Positions 7,620 through 14,906 of a stretch of 21,208 bases of DNA are shown here, piece after piece. How positions within the stretch are numbered: position 1 is the stretch's first letter; every line of letters starts with the position of its first letter. The translations under genes were made by a program, and so were the position numbers. The notes beneath the pieces are model-generated. The model made no database searches, was not told where the DNA came from, and saw nothing but the letters and a program-made list of their open reading frames with translations. The stretch is from contig DATKCQ010000128.1 of the NCBI GenBank assembly GCA_035513135.1, positions 1 to 21,208 on the forward strand, read 5' to 3'. Source of the stretch: Thermohalobaculum sp035513135 (GTDB lineage: Bacteria > Pseudomonadota > Alphaproteobacteria > Rhodobacterales > Rhodobacteraceae).

Positions 7620-7694
7620 GCGGGCGTAGTTCAGTGGTAGAACGTCAGCTTCCCAAGCTGAATGTCGTGGGTTCGATCCCCATCGCCCGCTCCA
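7620..7694 (+). tRNA. tRNA-Gly (anticodon CCC)
   Basis: A full cloverleaf can be drawn: acceptor GCGGGCG (7620-7626) with CGCCCGC (7684-7690), D-stem GTTC/GAAC, anticodon stem TCAGC/GCTGA around loop TTCCCAA with anticodon CCC at 7652-7654, and T-arm GTGGG-TTCGATC-CCCAT. Discriminator T and an encoded CCA (7692-7694) follow. It reads GGG codons. The stop codon of the converging YbdK-type gene is only nine bases away, leaving no room for a separate terminator. It marks the border between the debris-rich left part and the tidy right part. Confidence 0.96.
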
Positions 7695-7703
7695 CCTGCC
7701 CGC

Positions 7704-8843
7704 TCAGCCGACAAACTCCCCGATCAGCGCGTCGACCACGGCGCGCAGGGCGTCGCGCGGGCCGGCGCCCGCGGCCATCGCCTTCTCGTGCACGGCGCGC
7801 TGGCGGTCGGCCGAGGTGCCGTCGCGCGCGATGCGCCGCGCATGCAGCACCTCGGCCTTGCAGCCGAGCGTCTCGGCGTCCGGGCTGACGAACTCGATCC
7901 ACTCCTCGATCAGGTCGGCGAAGGGCGCGAGCTGTCGCCTGCCGTGGTCCACCAGCTTGCCGTTCACCCCGTAGCGCTGGGCGCGCCAGCGGTTCTCGCG
8001 GATCAGCGTGGAGGGGTAGATGCGCCAGCGCTGGTTGCGCGAGCGCAGCCGGAACAGGAACGCGATCAGCGCCTGGAACATCGCCGCGATGCAGGCCGCG
8101 TCCTCGACGCGCGAGCACACATCGGTGACCCGCTGCTCGATGGTCGGGAACTTGGCCGAGGGCCGCACGTCCCACCAGATCTTGGTGCCGTCCTCGATGC
8201 AGCCGGCGCTGACCAGCTGGTCCACCAGCCGGCGGTACTCGCCATACGAGGTCAGCATGTCGGGCAGCCCGGTGCGCGGCAGCGCGTCGAACACCGTGAG
8301 CCGATAGCTGGCGAGCCCGGTGTCCTCGCCGCCCCAGAACGGCGAGGAGCACGACAGCGCCAGCAGGTGCGGCAGGAAATAGGCGGCCTGGCTCATCAGG
8401 TCGATGCGCAGGTCCTCGTCTTCGATGCCCACATGCACGTGGCAGCCGCAGATCAGCAGGCGCCGCACGGCGCCGGCGAGGTCGGTGCGCAACGCCTCGT
8501 AGCGCTGCTTCTTGGTGTGCGTCTGGGTGCGCCACTCGGCGAAGGGGTGGGTCGAGGCGGCGATCGGCGCATAGCCGAAATCCGCTGCGGACCCGGCCAC
8601 GGCGCGCCTGAGCTCGGAGAGCTCGGCCGCCGCCTCGGGCACCGTGCCGTGCGGCCTCGTGCCGACCTCGATCTGGCATTGCAGGTACTCGGACGTGACC
8701 CGCTCGCCCACCAGCTCGGCGCAGCGCTCGAGGAAGGTCGGGTCGGGCTCGCGCACCAGGTCGCGAGTCTCGCGGTCGACGATGAGGTACTCCTCCTCGA
8801 TGCCGACGGTGAAGCTCGGGCGCTCGGGCATGGCGCGCTCCAT
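7704..8843 (-). CDS. Carboxylate-amine ligase, YbdK/GCS2 family
   Basis: About 379 residues, normal for the glutamate-cysteine ligase type 2 (COG2170, YbdK) family. It shows FTVGIEEEYLIVDRETRDLV at the N-terminus, EYLQCQIEVGTRPHGTV, CGCHVHVGIEDED (metal-binding His/Glu), SSPFWGGEDTGLASYR and NRWRAQRYGVNGKLVD. Members ligate an amine to a carboxylate with ATP; YbdK itself is only a weak glutamate-cysteine ligase. Three ATGs compete: 8861, 8843 (GAGG eight bases before) and 8831 (GGAG six bases before). The family normally begins just before the FTVGIEEE motif, so 8843 or 8831 is likelier than 8861. It converges on the tRNA-Gly gene. A true gshA lies 1.8 kb away, so this is unlikely to be the cell's main glutathione enzyme. 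Confidence 0.88.
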   Translation of the reverse strand: MERAMPERPSFTVGIEEEYLIVDRETRDLVREPDPTFLERCAELVGERVTSEYLQCQIEVGTRPHGTVPEAAAELSELRRAVAGSAADFGYAPIAASTHPFAEWRTQTHTKKQRYEALRTDLAGAVRRLLICGCHVHVGIEDEDLRIDLMSQAAYFLPHLLALSCSSPFWGGEDTGLASYRLTVFDALPRTGLPDMLTSYGEYRRLVDQLVSAGCIEDGTKIWWDVRPSAKFPTIEQRVTDVCSRVEDAACIAAMFQALIAFLFRLRSRNQRWRIYPSTLIRENRWRAQRYGVNGKLVDHGRRQLAPFADLIEEWIEFVSPDAETLGCKAEVLHARRIARDGTSADRQRAVHEKAMAAGAGPRDALRAVVDALIGEFVG

Positions 8844-8907
8844 CTGAGGGGCCTCGCGCATTGTCCGGCGCGCGCGGGGCCGCGGTCAATCGCTCATCGC
8901 GGCGCGG

Positions 8908-8936
8908 TTGACATATCCCCCGCCAGGTTGTCGAAC
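8908..8936 (+). promoter_or_regulatory. Candidate sigma-70-type promoter for the ThDP enzyme
   Basis: A perfect -35 hexamer TTGACA at 8908-8913 is followed, after 17 bases, by a weak -10 (TCGAAC, 8931-8936), a pattern common in high-GC alphaproteobacteria. It lies 29 bases before the ATG at 8966, which has GGAGG seven bases upstream. No operator is evident. Confidence 0.4.
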
Positions 8937-8965
8937 GGGCGACAGCAGGGCCAGAGGAGGCGCGC

Positions 8966-10627
8966 ATGAGCCGCACGGGCGGAGAGCTGCTGATCGACTG
9001 CCTCGAGGCGCAGGGCGTGACGACCGCCTTCGGCGTGCCGGGCGAGAGCTATCTCGCGGTGCTCGACGCGCTGCACGACAGCTCCATCCGCTTCGTGATC
9101 TGCCGCCAGGAGGGCGGCGCCGCCTTCATGGCCGAGGCCTGGGGCAAGCTGAGCGGACGGCCCGGCATCGCCTTCGTGACCCGCGGGCCCGGCGCCACCA
9201 ACGCCTCGATCGGGGTGCACACGGCCCGCCAGAATTCCTCGCCGATGATCCTGTTCGTGGGCCAGGTGGCGCGCGGCATGCGCGACCGCGAGGCGTTCCA
9301 GGAGATCGACTACCGCGCCTTCTTCGGCACCGTGGCCAAGTGGGCCGTGGAGATCGACGACCCGGCCCGGGTGCCCGAGCTGGTCAGCCGCGCCTTCCAC
9401 GTCGCCATGTCGGGCCGCCCCGGCCCGGTGGTGGTGGCGCTGCCCGAGGACATGCTGACCGAGGCGACCGGGGCCGCCCCCTGCCCGCGCGCCGAGCCGC
9501 CCGAGGCGGGCGTCGACGCGGGCGCGCTGGCCCAAGCCGCGCGGCTGCTGGCCGGGGCCGAGCGCCCCGTCGTCTTCGTCGGCGGTGGCGGCTGGCGCGA
9601 CGCGGGCCGCGCGGCGCTCAAGGCCTTCGCCGAGCGCTGGGACCTGCCCGTCGTCGCCTCGTTCCGCTGCCAGGACCTGATGGACAACCGCTCGCCGTCC
9701 TACGCGGGCGACGCCGGCACCGGCATGCTCCCCACCACCAAGGCAATGATCCGCGAGGCCGACCTGGTGCTCGCCATCGGCATCGGCTTCAGCGAGATCG
9801 AGACCGACAGCTACACGCTCTTCGACATGCCCGAGCCCGCGCAGCGGCTGGTCCACGTGCACCCGAGCGCGGACGAGATCGGCAAGATCGTCGCGCCGGA
9901 CCTCGCGCTGCACGCGGGCGTCAACGCCTTCGCGCGCGCCGCCGCGGATCTCACACCCAACAACCTGCCCTGGGGCGACTGGCGGGCGCGGGCGCGGGCC
10001 GCCTTCGAGGCCTCGCTCGACTGCCCGCCGCAGCCCGGCGCGGTGGACATGGGGGCGATCGCCGCGCACCTGCGCGAGGCGCTGCCGCGCGATGCCATCG
10101 TCACCAACGGCGCGGGCAACTTCACCGTCTGGCCCAACAAGTTCCTGCTCTACGGCGAGCAGGGCCGGCTGGTGGCGCCGCAGTCGGGCGCCATGGGCTA
10201 CGGCCTGCCCGCCGGCATCGCCGCCCGGCTCTGGGCGCCCGAGCGCACCGTCGTCAGCTTCGTCGGCGACGGCGAGATCCAGATGACGCTGGGCGAGCTG
10301 GGCACCGCCATGCAGGCCGGCGCGCTGCCCGTCGTGCTGATCCTCGAAAACGGCACCTACGGCACCATCCGCATGCACCAGGAGCGCGAGTATCCCGGCC
10401 GGGTCAGCGGCACCGAGCTGGAGAACCCGGACTTCGTGGCGCTCGCGAAGGCCTACGGCTTCCATGCCGAGCGGGTTGGCGAGACCGCCGACTTCGCCCC
10501 CGCCTTCGAGCGCGCGCGCGCCGCCGGCGGCGGCGTCCTCGCGCTGACCATCGACGCCGAGGCGATCACGCCGCGCCAGACGCTCAGCCAGATCCGCGCC
10601 GCCGCCGAGGCCCGCCGGGCTCAGTAG
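8966..10627 (+). CDS. Thiamine-diphosphate enzyme, acetolactate-synthase-like
   Basis: A 553-residue ThDP-dependent enzyme with the three-domain layout of the acetolactate synthase/benzoylformate decarboxylase group. The N-terminal Pyr domain has FGVPGESYLAVLDAL and the activating glutamate in CRQEGGAAFMAEAWGK (Glu49). A central domain has RPVVFVGGGGW. The C-terminal PP domain has the cofactor motif GDGEIQMT (434-436 GDG) ending at EN (Asn462), the normal 26-residue spacing. QSGAMGYGLPAGIAARL is also typical. The usual acidic residue after GDG is kept as Glu. No regulatory subunit gene (ilvN) is adjacent, so a catabolic decarboxylase or lyase, or a carboligase, is likelier than the branched-chain amino acid enzyme. 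The substrate is unknown. Its stop overlaps the converging gshA tail by seven bases. Confidence 0.9.
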   Translation: MSRTGGELLIDCLEAQGVTTAFGVPGESYLAVLDALHDSSIRFVICRQEGGAAFMAEAWGKLSGRPGIAFVTRGPGATNASIGVHTARQNSSPMILFVGQVARGMRDREAFQEIDYRAFFGTVAKWAVEIDDPARVPELVSRAFHVAMSGRPGPVVVALPEDMLTEATGAAPCPRAEPPEAGVDAGALAQAARLLAGAERPVVFVGGGGWRDAGRAALKAFAERWDLPVVASFRCQDLMDNRSPSYAGDAGTGMLPTTKAMIREADLVLAIGIGFSEIETDSYTLFDMPEPAQRLVHVHPSADEIGKIVAPDLALHAGVNAFARAAADLTPNNLPWGDWRARARAAFEASLDCPPQPGAVDMGAIAAHLREALPRDAIVTNGAGNFTVWPNKFLLYGEQGRLVAPQSGAMGYGLPAGIAARLWAPERTVVSFVGDGEIQMTLGELGTAMQAGALPVVLILENGTYGTIRMHQEREYPGRVSGTELENPDFVALAKAYGFHAERVGETADFAPAFERARAAGGGVLALTIDAEAITPRQTLSQIRAAAEARRAQ

Positions 10628-11985
10628 CTGAAGTCCGCGTAGATCCGCGCGAGGTCGCCGCCCCAGTCGCCGTGGTAGCGCTCGAGCAGCTCCTCGGCGG
10701 GGGTGCGCCCGCTCTCGGCGATCTCCTTGAGCGCGCTGAGGAAATGCGCCTCGTCCTGGTCGAAGTCGTGGGCCCGGGCGCGCGCCTGCAGCCCCGCCTC
10801 GGCGACCGCCAGCACGTCGCGCGCGATGTCGCGCAATGTGCGCCCGCGGATCTCGGCCTTCAGCCCCACCCGCACCGCGTCCACGCGCAGCCGTTCGCGC
10901 TCCTCGGCCGTCCAGCCGCGCGCGATCTCCCAGGCCGCCTCGAGCGCCGCGTCGTCGTAGAGCAGCCCGACCCACAGCGCCGGCAGCGCGCACAGCCGCC
11001 GCCACGGCCCGCCATCGGCGCCGCGCATCTCCATGAAGCCCTTGATGCGCGCCTCGGGAAACAGCGTGGTCAGGTGGTCGGCCCAGTCCGACAGCGTCGG
11101 CGTCTCGCCGGGCAGCCCCGGCAGTTTCCCTGCCAGGAAATCCCTGAACGACTGGCCGGCCACGTCGATGTAGCGCCCGTCGCGGTAGACGAAGTACATC
11201 GGCACGTCGAGCGCATACTCGACATAGCGCTCGAAGCCGAACCCCTCCTCGAAGGCGAAGGGCAGCATCCCGGTGCGGTCCGCGTCGAGGTCCTGCCAGC
11301 AATGGCCGCGATAGGAGAGCACGCCCGCCGGCCTGCCTTCCCAGAACGGCGAGTTGGCGAACAGCGCCGTCGCCACCGGCTGCAGCGCCAGGGAGACGCG
11401 CAGCTTCCTGACCATGTCCGCCTCGGAGCCGTAGTCGAGGTTCACCTGCACCGTGCAGGTGCGGAACATCATGTGCAGCCCGCGCGAGCCGACCTTGGGC
11501 ATGTAGCGCGACATGATGCCGTAGCGGCCCTTCGGCATCATGTCCATGTCCTCGTGGCGCCACACCGGCGCGGCGCCGAGCCCGATGAACCCCGCGCCGA
11601 TCGACTCGGCCACGGCGCGCACCTCGGCGAGATGCGTGTTCACCTCGTCGCAGGTCTGGTGCAGGTTCTCGAGCGGCGCGCCCGAGAGCTCGAACTGCCC
11701 GCCCGGCTCGAGGCTGACATTGGCGCCGTCCTTGACCAGCCCGATGATGTTGCCGCGCTCGACCACTTCCTCCCAGCCGAAGCGGTCGCGCATGCCCTCG
11801 AGCATGGCGCGCACCGAGGTCTCGCCGTCATAGGCCAGCGGCTTCAGGTCGCTCAGCCGGTAGCCGAACTTCTCGTGCTCGGTGCCGATGCGCCACTGCT
11901 CCCGCGGCTTGCAGGCGGACTCGAAGTAGCGCACGAGGTCGTCGCGGCTCTCGACCGGGCCGCTGCCCTGCTGCGGGATGGACAT
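10621..11985 (-). CDS. gshA: Glutamate-cysteine ligase, plant/alphaproteobacterial type
   Basis: A 454-residue cytoplasmic enzyme making gamma-glutamylcysteine, the first step of glutathione synthesis. It belongs to the plant-like group found in alphaproteobacteria. Marks are WRIGTEHEKFGYRLSDLKPL, ERGNIIGLVKDGANVSLEPG followed by GQFELSGAPLENLHQTCDEV, DMMPKGRYGIMSRYMP, MFRTCTVQVNLDYGSE, ALFANSPFWEGRPAG, and a C-terminus ending in YHGDWGGDLARIYADFSY. Length is normal. The start ATG at 11985 lies close to a GAGGGCG stretch; no clear promoter was picked out in the 216 bases to the divergent lipoprotein gene, which contain a striking palindrome. It overlaps the tail of the ThDP-enzyme gene by seven bases. 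gshB is not in the window. Confidence 0.93.
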   Translation of the reverse strand: MSIPQQGSGPVESRDDLVRYFESACKPREQWRIGTEHEKFGYRLSDLKPLAYDGETSVRAMLEGMRDRFGWEEVVERGNIIGLVKDGANVSLEPGGQFELSGAPLENLHQTCDEVNTHLAEVRAVAESIGAGFIGLGAAPVWRHEDMDMMPKGRYGIMSRYMPKVGSRGLHMMFRTCTVQVNLDYGSEADMVRKLRVSLALQPVATALFANSPFWEGRPAGVLSYRGHCWQDLDADRTGMLPFAFEEGFGFERYVEYALDVPMYFVYRDGRYIDVAGQSFRDFLAGKLPGLPGETPTLSDWADHLTTLFPEARIKGFMEMRGADGGPWRRLCALPALWVGLLYDDAALEAAWEIARGWTAEERERLRVDAVRVGLKAEIRGRTLRDIARDVLAVAEAGLQARARAHDFDQDEAHFLSALKEIAESGRTPAEELLERYHGDWGGDLARIYADFSY

Positions 11986-12072
11986 CGAGGGCGCCCCCTC
12001 TCCTCGTTCTCACACCGCCGGGACCTAGCCCGCCCGACGTTCAACGGCAAGACCGCCCGCAATGGCGGGGCT

Positions 12073-12109
12073 GCATTTTCCCCGCGCGCGTCGCGCGCGG
12101 GGAAAATGC
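12073..12109. repeat. 37-nt perfect palindrome in a divergent intergenic region
   Basis: Arms of 18 bases (GCATTTTCCCCGCGCGCG and its exact reverse complement) surround a single central T. Copied to RNA it would form a stem of about 16 bp with a small loop. It lies 87 bases upstream of gshA and 92 bases upstream of the lipoprotein gene, which diverge, so it is not a 3'-end terminator of either. The alternating CG core also makes it a possible Z-DNA or nucleoid-protein site. No second copy was seen in the window. Confidence 0.8.
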
Positions 12110-12201
12110 GTCATGCGACCCGCCGGCCCCTTTCCCCGGAAGCGTTGATGCGCCATGTATGGGGCCAGCGGTCCTGCCGCGCCAGATGAAGGAGTGATCC
12201 G

Positions 12202-12693
12202 ATGACGCCTGCAATCCGAATTGCCGTCCTGCTGCCCGCGGCGCTGGCCGCGACTCTGACCCTCGGCGCCTGCGCCCGCCAGATCAGCGGCAACACTGTC
12301 TCCGGCGTCCAGGCCGGCGAGGTGATGCGCACCGAGATCGGGTGGGTCGAGAGCGCGCGTCCCGTGCGCCTGCAGGAGAAGGACATGCTCGAGCAGAACT
12401 ACGCCGGCATCGCCATCGGCGGCGCCACCGGCGGGTTCCTCGGGCACGAGCTCGGCGGCCGCGGCTGGGGCCGGACGCTCGCCACCGGCGCCGGCGCCCT
12501 GGCCGGCGCGACCGCCGGCGCGCTGGCCGAGCAGGGCCTGAAGAGCCAGGTGGCGATGGAGTACGTGTTCCGCAACGAGATCGGCGAGGTCAAGACCATC
12601 GTGCAGGGCCCCGAGCCGCGCCTCGTGCCGGGCCAGCGGGCCTACCTGCAGATCTCGACCCACGGCCGCGCCCGGCTGGTGCCGGCGGGCTGA
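12202..12693 (+). CDS. Glycine-zipper outer-membrane lipoprotein (SlyB-like)
   Basis: A 163-residue lipoprotein. The N-terminus MTPAIRIAVLLPAALAATL ends in lipobox LGA-Cys24, so the mature protein should be lipidated at Cys24 and exported. The residue after Cys is Ala, with no aspartate retention signal, which fits an outer-membrane location. Residues about 66-110 form a Gly/Ala-rich glycine zipper (GIAIGGATGGFLGHELGG, ATGAGALAGATAGALAEQG), as in SlyB/17-kDa-antigen-like proteins. A C-terminal domain with YVFRNEIGEVKTIVQGP and VPGQRAYLQIS follows. GGAG seven bases before the ATG supports the start. The likely role is envelope integrity or stress response; the family function is loosely defined. 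It is monocistronic, ending convergently with the SDR gene 162 bases on. Confidence 0.9.
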   Translation: MTPAIRIAVLLPAALAATLTLGACARQISGNTVSGVQAGEVMRTEIGWVESARPVRLQEKDMLEQNYAGIAIGGATGGFLGHELGGRGWGRTLATGAGALAGATAGALAEQGLKSQVAMEYVFRNEIGEVKTIVQGPEPRLVPGQRAYLQISTHGRARLVPAG

Positions 12694-12855
12694 CACCGGC
12701 CTGCGCCGGGGCCGGCCGACCGGCCGCGCGTCCTCCCCTCCCCAAGCCCTTTCAGTGGGTTGCCCCGCTGCCGGCGACGGCGCGGCGCGGTCCCCCTGCA
12801 AGGGCTTGCGGCCGGGATTTGCCGGGTCGTGCATCTTGCCCGGCGCATGGCGCCC

Positions 12856-13635
12856 TCACAGCGTCGCGTTGATCGCCCCGCCGTCGAGCACGATGTTCTG
12901 GCCGGTGATGTAGCCGGCATGGGCCGAGCACAGGAAGGCGCAGGCGGCGCCGAACTCCTGCGTCGTTCCGAAACGGCCCGTCGGGTTCTCGGCGGCGCGC
13001 GCGGCGTGGATCTCCTCGCGGGTCTTGCCGGTCTTCTCGGCGATGGCACGGGTGGTGTTGATCAGCCGGTCGGTCTCGAAGGGACCGGGCAGCAGGTTGT
13101 TGATGACCACGTTGTGCTTGGCCACCTTGCGCGCCAGCGCGGCGATGCCCCCCGTCAGCCCGGCGCGGGCGCCGTTCGAGAGCTCGAGGGTGGGGATCGG
13201 CGCCTTCACCGAATATGAGGTGATGTTGACGATGCGCCCGAAGCCGCGCTCGGCCATGCCGTAGACGGTGGCGCGGATCAGGGCGATGGGGGTGATCATG
13301 TTGCCCTCGACGGCGCGGCGCCAGTCGTCGAGGTCGAAGTCGCGGAAATCGCCGGGCGGCGGGCCGCCGGCGTTGTTCACCAGGATATCCGGCGCGGGGC
13401 AGGCGGCGAGCACGGCCTCGCGGCCCGCCTCGGTGGTGATGTCGCAGGCGACCGGGGTGACCGAGACGCCGTGCTGCGCGGCGATCTCGCTCGCGGTATC
13501 TTCCAGCGCCTCGGCCGTGCGGGCGCAGATGACCAGCTCCACCCCCTCGGCGGCCAGCGCCTCGGCGCAGCCGCGCCCCAGGCCCTTCGAGGCGGCGCAG
13601 ACGATGGCCTTGCGGCCCCCGATTCCCATGTCCAT
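12856..13635 (-). CDS. Atypical SDR lacking the catalytic Tyr and Lys
   Basis: A 259-residue member of the short-chain dehydrogenase fold with LVNNAGGPPPGDF, GFGRIVNITSYSVKAPIPTL and a C-terminal ITGQNIVLDGGAINATL. The nucleotide motif is CAASKGLG (13-20) instead of TGxxxGxG. At the active site Ser140 is kept, but aligning the 12-residue spacing places Ser153 where Tyr should be and Arg157 where Lys should be (ELSNGARAGLTG). Enzymes of this sequence type are often annotated as 3-oxoacyl-ACP reductases, but normal SDR proton-relay catalysis is not expected. It may act by another mechanism or bind without catalysis. The start at 13635 has GGGAG six bases upstream. It is divergent from another SDR gene, 99 bases apart. 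Confidence 0.88.
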   Translation of the reverse strand: MDMGIGGRKAIVCAASKGLGRGCAEALAAEGVELVICARTAEALEDTASEIAAQHGVSVTPVACDITTEAGREAVLAACPAPDILVNNAGGPPPGDFRDFDLDDWRRAVEGNMITPIALIRATVYGMAERGFGRIVNITSYSVKAPIPTLELSNGARAGLTGGIAALARKVAKHNVVINNLLPGPFETDRLINTTRAIAEKTGKTREEIHAARAAENPTGRFGTTQEFGAACAFLCSAHAGYITGQNIVLDGGAINATL

Positions 13636-13734
13636 GACGTTCTCCCTGAATGCGCGTTCCGGCGCCCTTCTTTCCACGAACGTTGCGGGCGCGTCCAGAC
13701 TGGGCTCATATCGCGGGCGGGAGGCTGCCGCGCA

Positions 13735-14490
13735 ATGTTCGACCTGACGGGACGGCTGGCGCTGGTCACCGGAGCGGGGCGGGGCCTCGGCCGCGCCATC
13801 GCCCTGGCGCTGGCCGGGCACGGCGCGACGGTGCTGCTCAACGGCCGCGAGCGCGCACCGCTCGAGGCGGCGGCGGCGCAGATCCGGGAGGCGGGCGGCG
13901 CGGCGGAGGTGCGCGTCGCCGACCTCACCGACGCGGCGGCGCGCGCGGCGCTGATGGCGGGCATCCGCCAGGCGCACGGGCGGCTCGACATTGTGGTCAA
14001 CAACGCCGGGGCGCGGGCGCGCCGGGCGCTCGGCGACTTCGCGCCGGGCGAGATCGAGGGGGTGATGGCGACCAACCTGATCGCGCCGTTCGAGCTGGCG
14101 CGGCTCGTGGCGCCGCTGATGGTGGCGCGCGGCTGGGGACGGATCGTCAACATCGCCTCGATCGCCGGCCCGATCGCACGCGGCGGCGACGCGGCCTACA
14201 CGGCGTCCAAGGCCGGGCTGGTCGGGCTGACCCGGGCGCTGGCGGCCGAGCTCGGCCCCCACGGCATCACGGTGAACGCCATCGCGCCGGGGTTCTTCGC
14301 CACCGAGGCGAACACGGAGATGGCCGAGGACCCGCAGATCGCCGCCTGGCTCAAGGGCCGCACCTCGCTCGGCCGCTGGGGGCAACCGCACGAGATCGGC
14401 GGCGCGGCGGTGTTCCTCGCCTCAGACGCCGCCTCGTTCGTGACGGGACACGTGCTCATCGTGGACGGCGGGCATGTGAGCCATTTCTGA
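13735..14490 (+). CDS. SDR oxidoreductase, gluconate 5-dehydrogenase-like
   Basis: A 251-residue classical SDR. It has the cofactor motif TGAGRGLG (13-20), NNAGARARRAL, Ser in NIASIAG, the catalytic Tyr-Ala-Ser-Lys-type motif (YTASK), NAIAPGFFATEAN, and a C-terminal FVTGHVLIVDGGHVSHF. The opening FDLTGRLALVTGAGRGLG with LLNGRER resembles gluconate 5-dehydrogenase (5-keto-D-gluconate reductase) and its relatives. That similarity suggests a sugar acid or polyol substrate, but it is not proof. GGAGG stands ten bases before the ATG. Unlike its divergent neighbour it keeps all catalytic residues. No sugar-acid kinase or transporter is nearby. A palindromic element begins 13 bases after the stop codon. 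Confidence 0.88.
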   Translation: MFDLTGRLALVTGAGRGLGRAIALALAGHGATVLLNGRERAPLEAAAAQIREAGGAAEVRVADLTDAAARAALMAGIRQAHGRLDIVVNNAGARARRALGDFAPGEIEGVMATNLIAPFELARLVAPLMVARGWGRIVNIASIAGPIARGGDAAYTASKAGLVGLTRALAAELGPHGITVNAIAPGFFATEANTEMAEDPQIAAWLKGRTSLGRWGQPHEIGGAAVFLASDAASFVTGHVLIVDGGHVSHF

Positions 14491-14502
14491 GATTTCGAGC
14501 CG

Positions 14503-14537
14503 GTGCACACGCGTGTGCACGGCATCAATACATTGAT
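14503..14537 (-). repeat. Palindromic intergenic element, copy A
   Basis: The palindrome GTGCACACGCGTGTGCAC (14503-14520) is separated by exactly ten bases from ATCAATG on the minus strand (CATTGAT, 14531-14537). The same arrangement, opposite in orientation, recurs at 21152-21187. It lies just after the stop of an SDR gene. Neither copy has a T-tract. It may be a dispersed repeat or protein-binding site. Confidence 0.7.
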
Positions 14538-14538
14538 A

Positions 14539-14757
14539 TCATTGCATTTTCTCTATGAGCGATTTTGGGGGGTAGAGCGGCGGCGCGCCTGAGTTCGCGA
14601 ACCGCATCTCGCCGCGGCGGTGCTCGTCGATGGGGAGCGAGCGGTTGATGCCGATCGGCGTGAACAGGTCCGCCTCGCCGGGCTGGAAGGGCTGGGCGTA
14701 GGCCAGCTTGGGCGGGCTGAACCGCCCGCACCGCGCCGCGTTTCGCGCGGGACCCAT
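14539..14757 (-). CDS. Small hypothetical protein, uncertain
   Basis: An ATG-started frame of 72 residues beginning MGPARNAARCGRFSPPKLAY and ending PPLYPPKSLIEKMQ. From about residue 14 to 60 nearly every third codon base is G or C, as in the real genes here, and the other frames are less consistent. I do not recognise a family. It has no signal peptide, membrane segment or clear domain, and no good ribosome-binding site was seen. It lies in the 416 bases between an SDR gene and the formaldehyde dehydrogenase gene, on the opposite strand, and its stop codon abuts the palindromic element. It could be a small gene, the C-terminal remnant of a larger gene, or an accidental open frame in G/C-rich DNA. 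Confidence 0.3.
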   Translation of the reverse strand: MGPARNAARCGRFSPPKLAYAQPFQPGEADLFTPIGINRSLPIDEHRRGEMRFANSGAPPLYPPKSLIEKMQ

Positions 14758-14850
14758 GGCGCCGCGCGTCCGGCGGCGTCTTTTCTTTGTGCCCTGGTGC
14801 TTTGCCTCTGGCCTGCCGGCGGCTGCATCTGGCATCCTCGCCCGAGTCGT

Positions 14851-14885
14851 TTGACAGGCGGGCGAAAGGCGGGCGCCGACCCGCC
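14851..14885 (+). promoter_or_regulatory. Candidate promoter with direct repeats before formaldehyde dehydrogenase
   Basis: TTGACA at 14851-14856 is a perfect -35 box. No good -10 follows, but AGGCGGGCG occurs twice (14856-14864, 14867-14875) with an 11-base period, about one helix turn, and the second copy is part of a GGCGGG/CCCGCC hairpin (14868-14885) next to the ribosome-binding site. This looks like a possible operator or leader structure controlling the gene at 14907. Confidence 0.33.
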
Positions 14886-14906
14886 GGGGGACAGGGGGAG
14901 GATACC

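Noticed and set aside
7620..7694. tRNA-Gly as the integration site of an island lying to its left
   Set aside because: Integrases usually use the tRNA 3' end and place the island downstream of it. Here the tRNA 3' side is the tidy region, and no integrase or duplicated 3' end was seen, so this is kept only as a question.
8894..11563. Very long minus-strand open frame (889 codons) over the ThDP-enzyme and gshA region
   Set aside because: It is a shadow. The sequence is low-complexity Arg/Gly/Ala/His and crosses two well-identified genes, and G/C-rich DNA lacks stops in such frames.
8908..12189. 1093-codon plus-strand open frame across several genes
   Set aside because: It overlaps the ThDP-enzyme gene and gshA in wrong frames and shows no domain pattern, so it is a compositional artefact.
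12743..12808. CAAGCCCTT and AAGGGCTTG as a wide hairpin between converging genes
   Set aside because: Nine-bp arms with a loop of about 48 bases and no T-tract are too weak to call a terminator.
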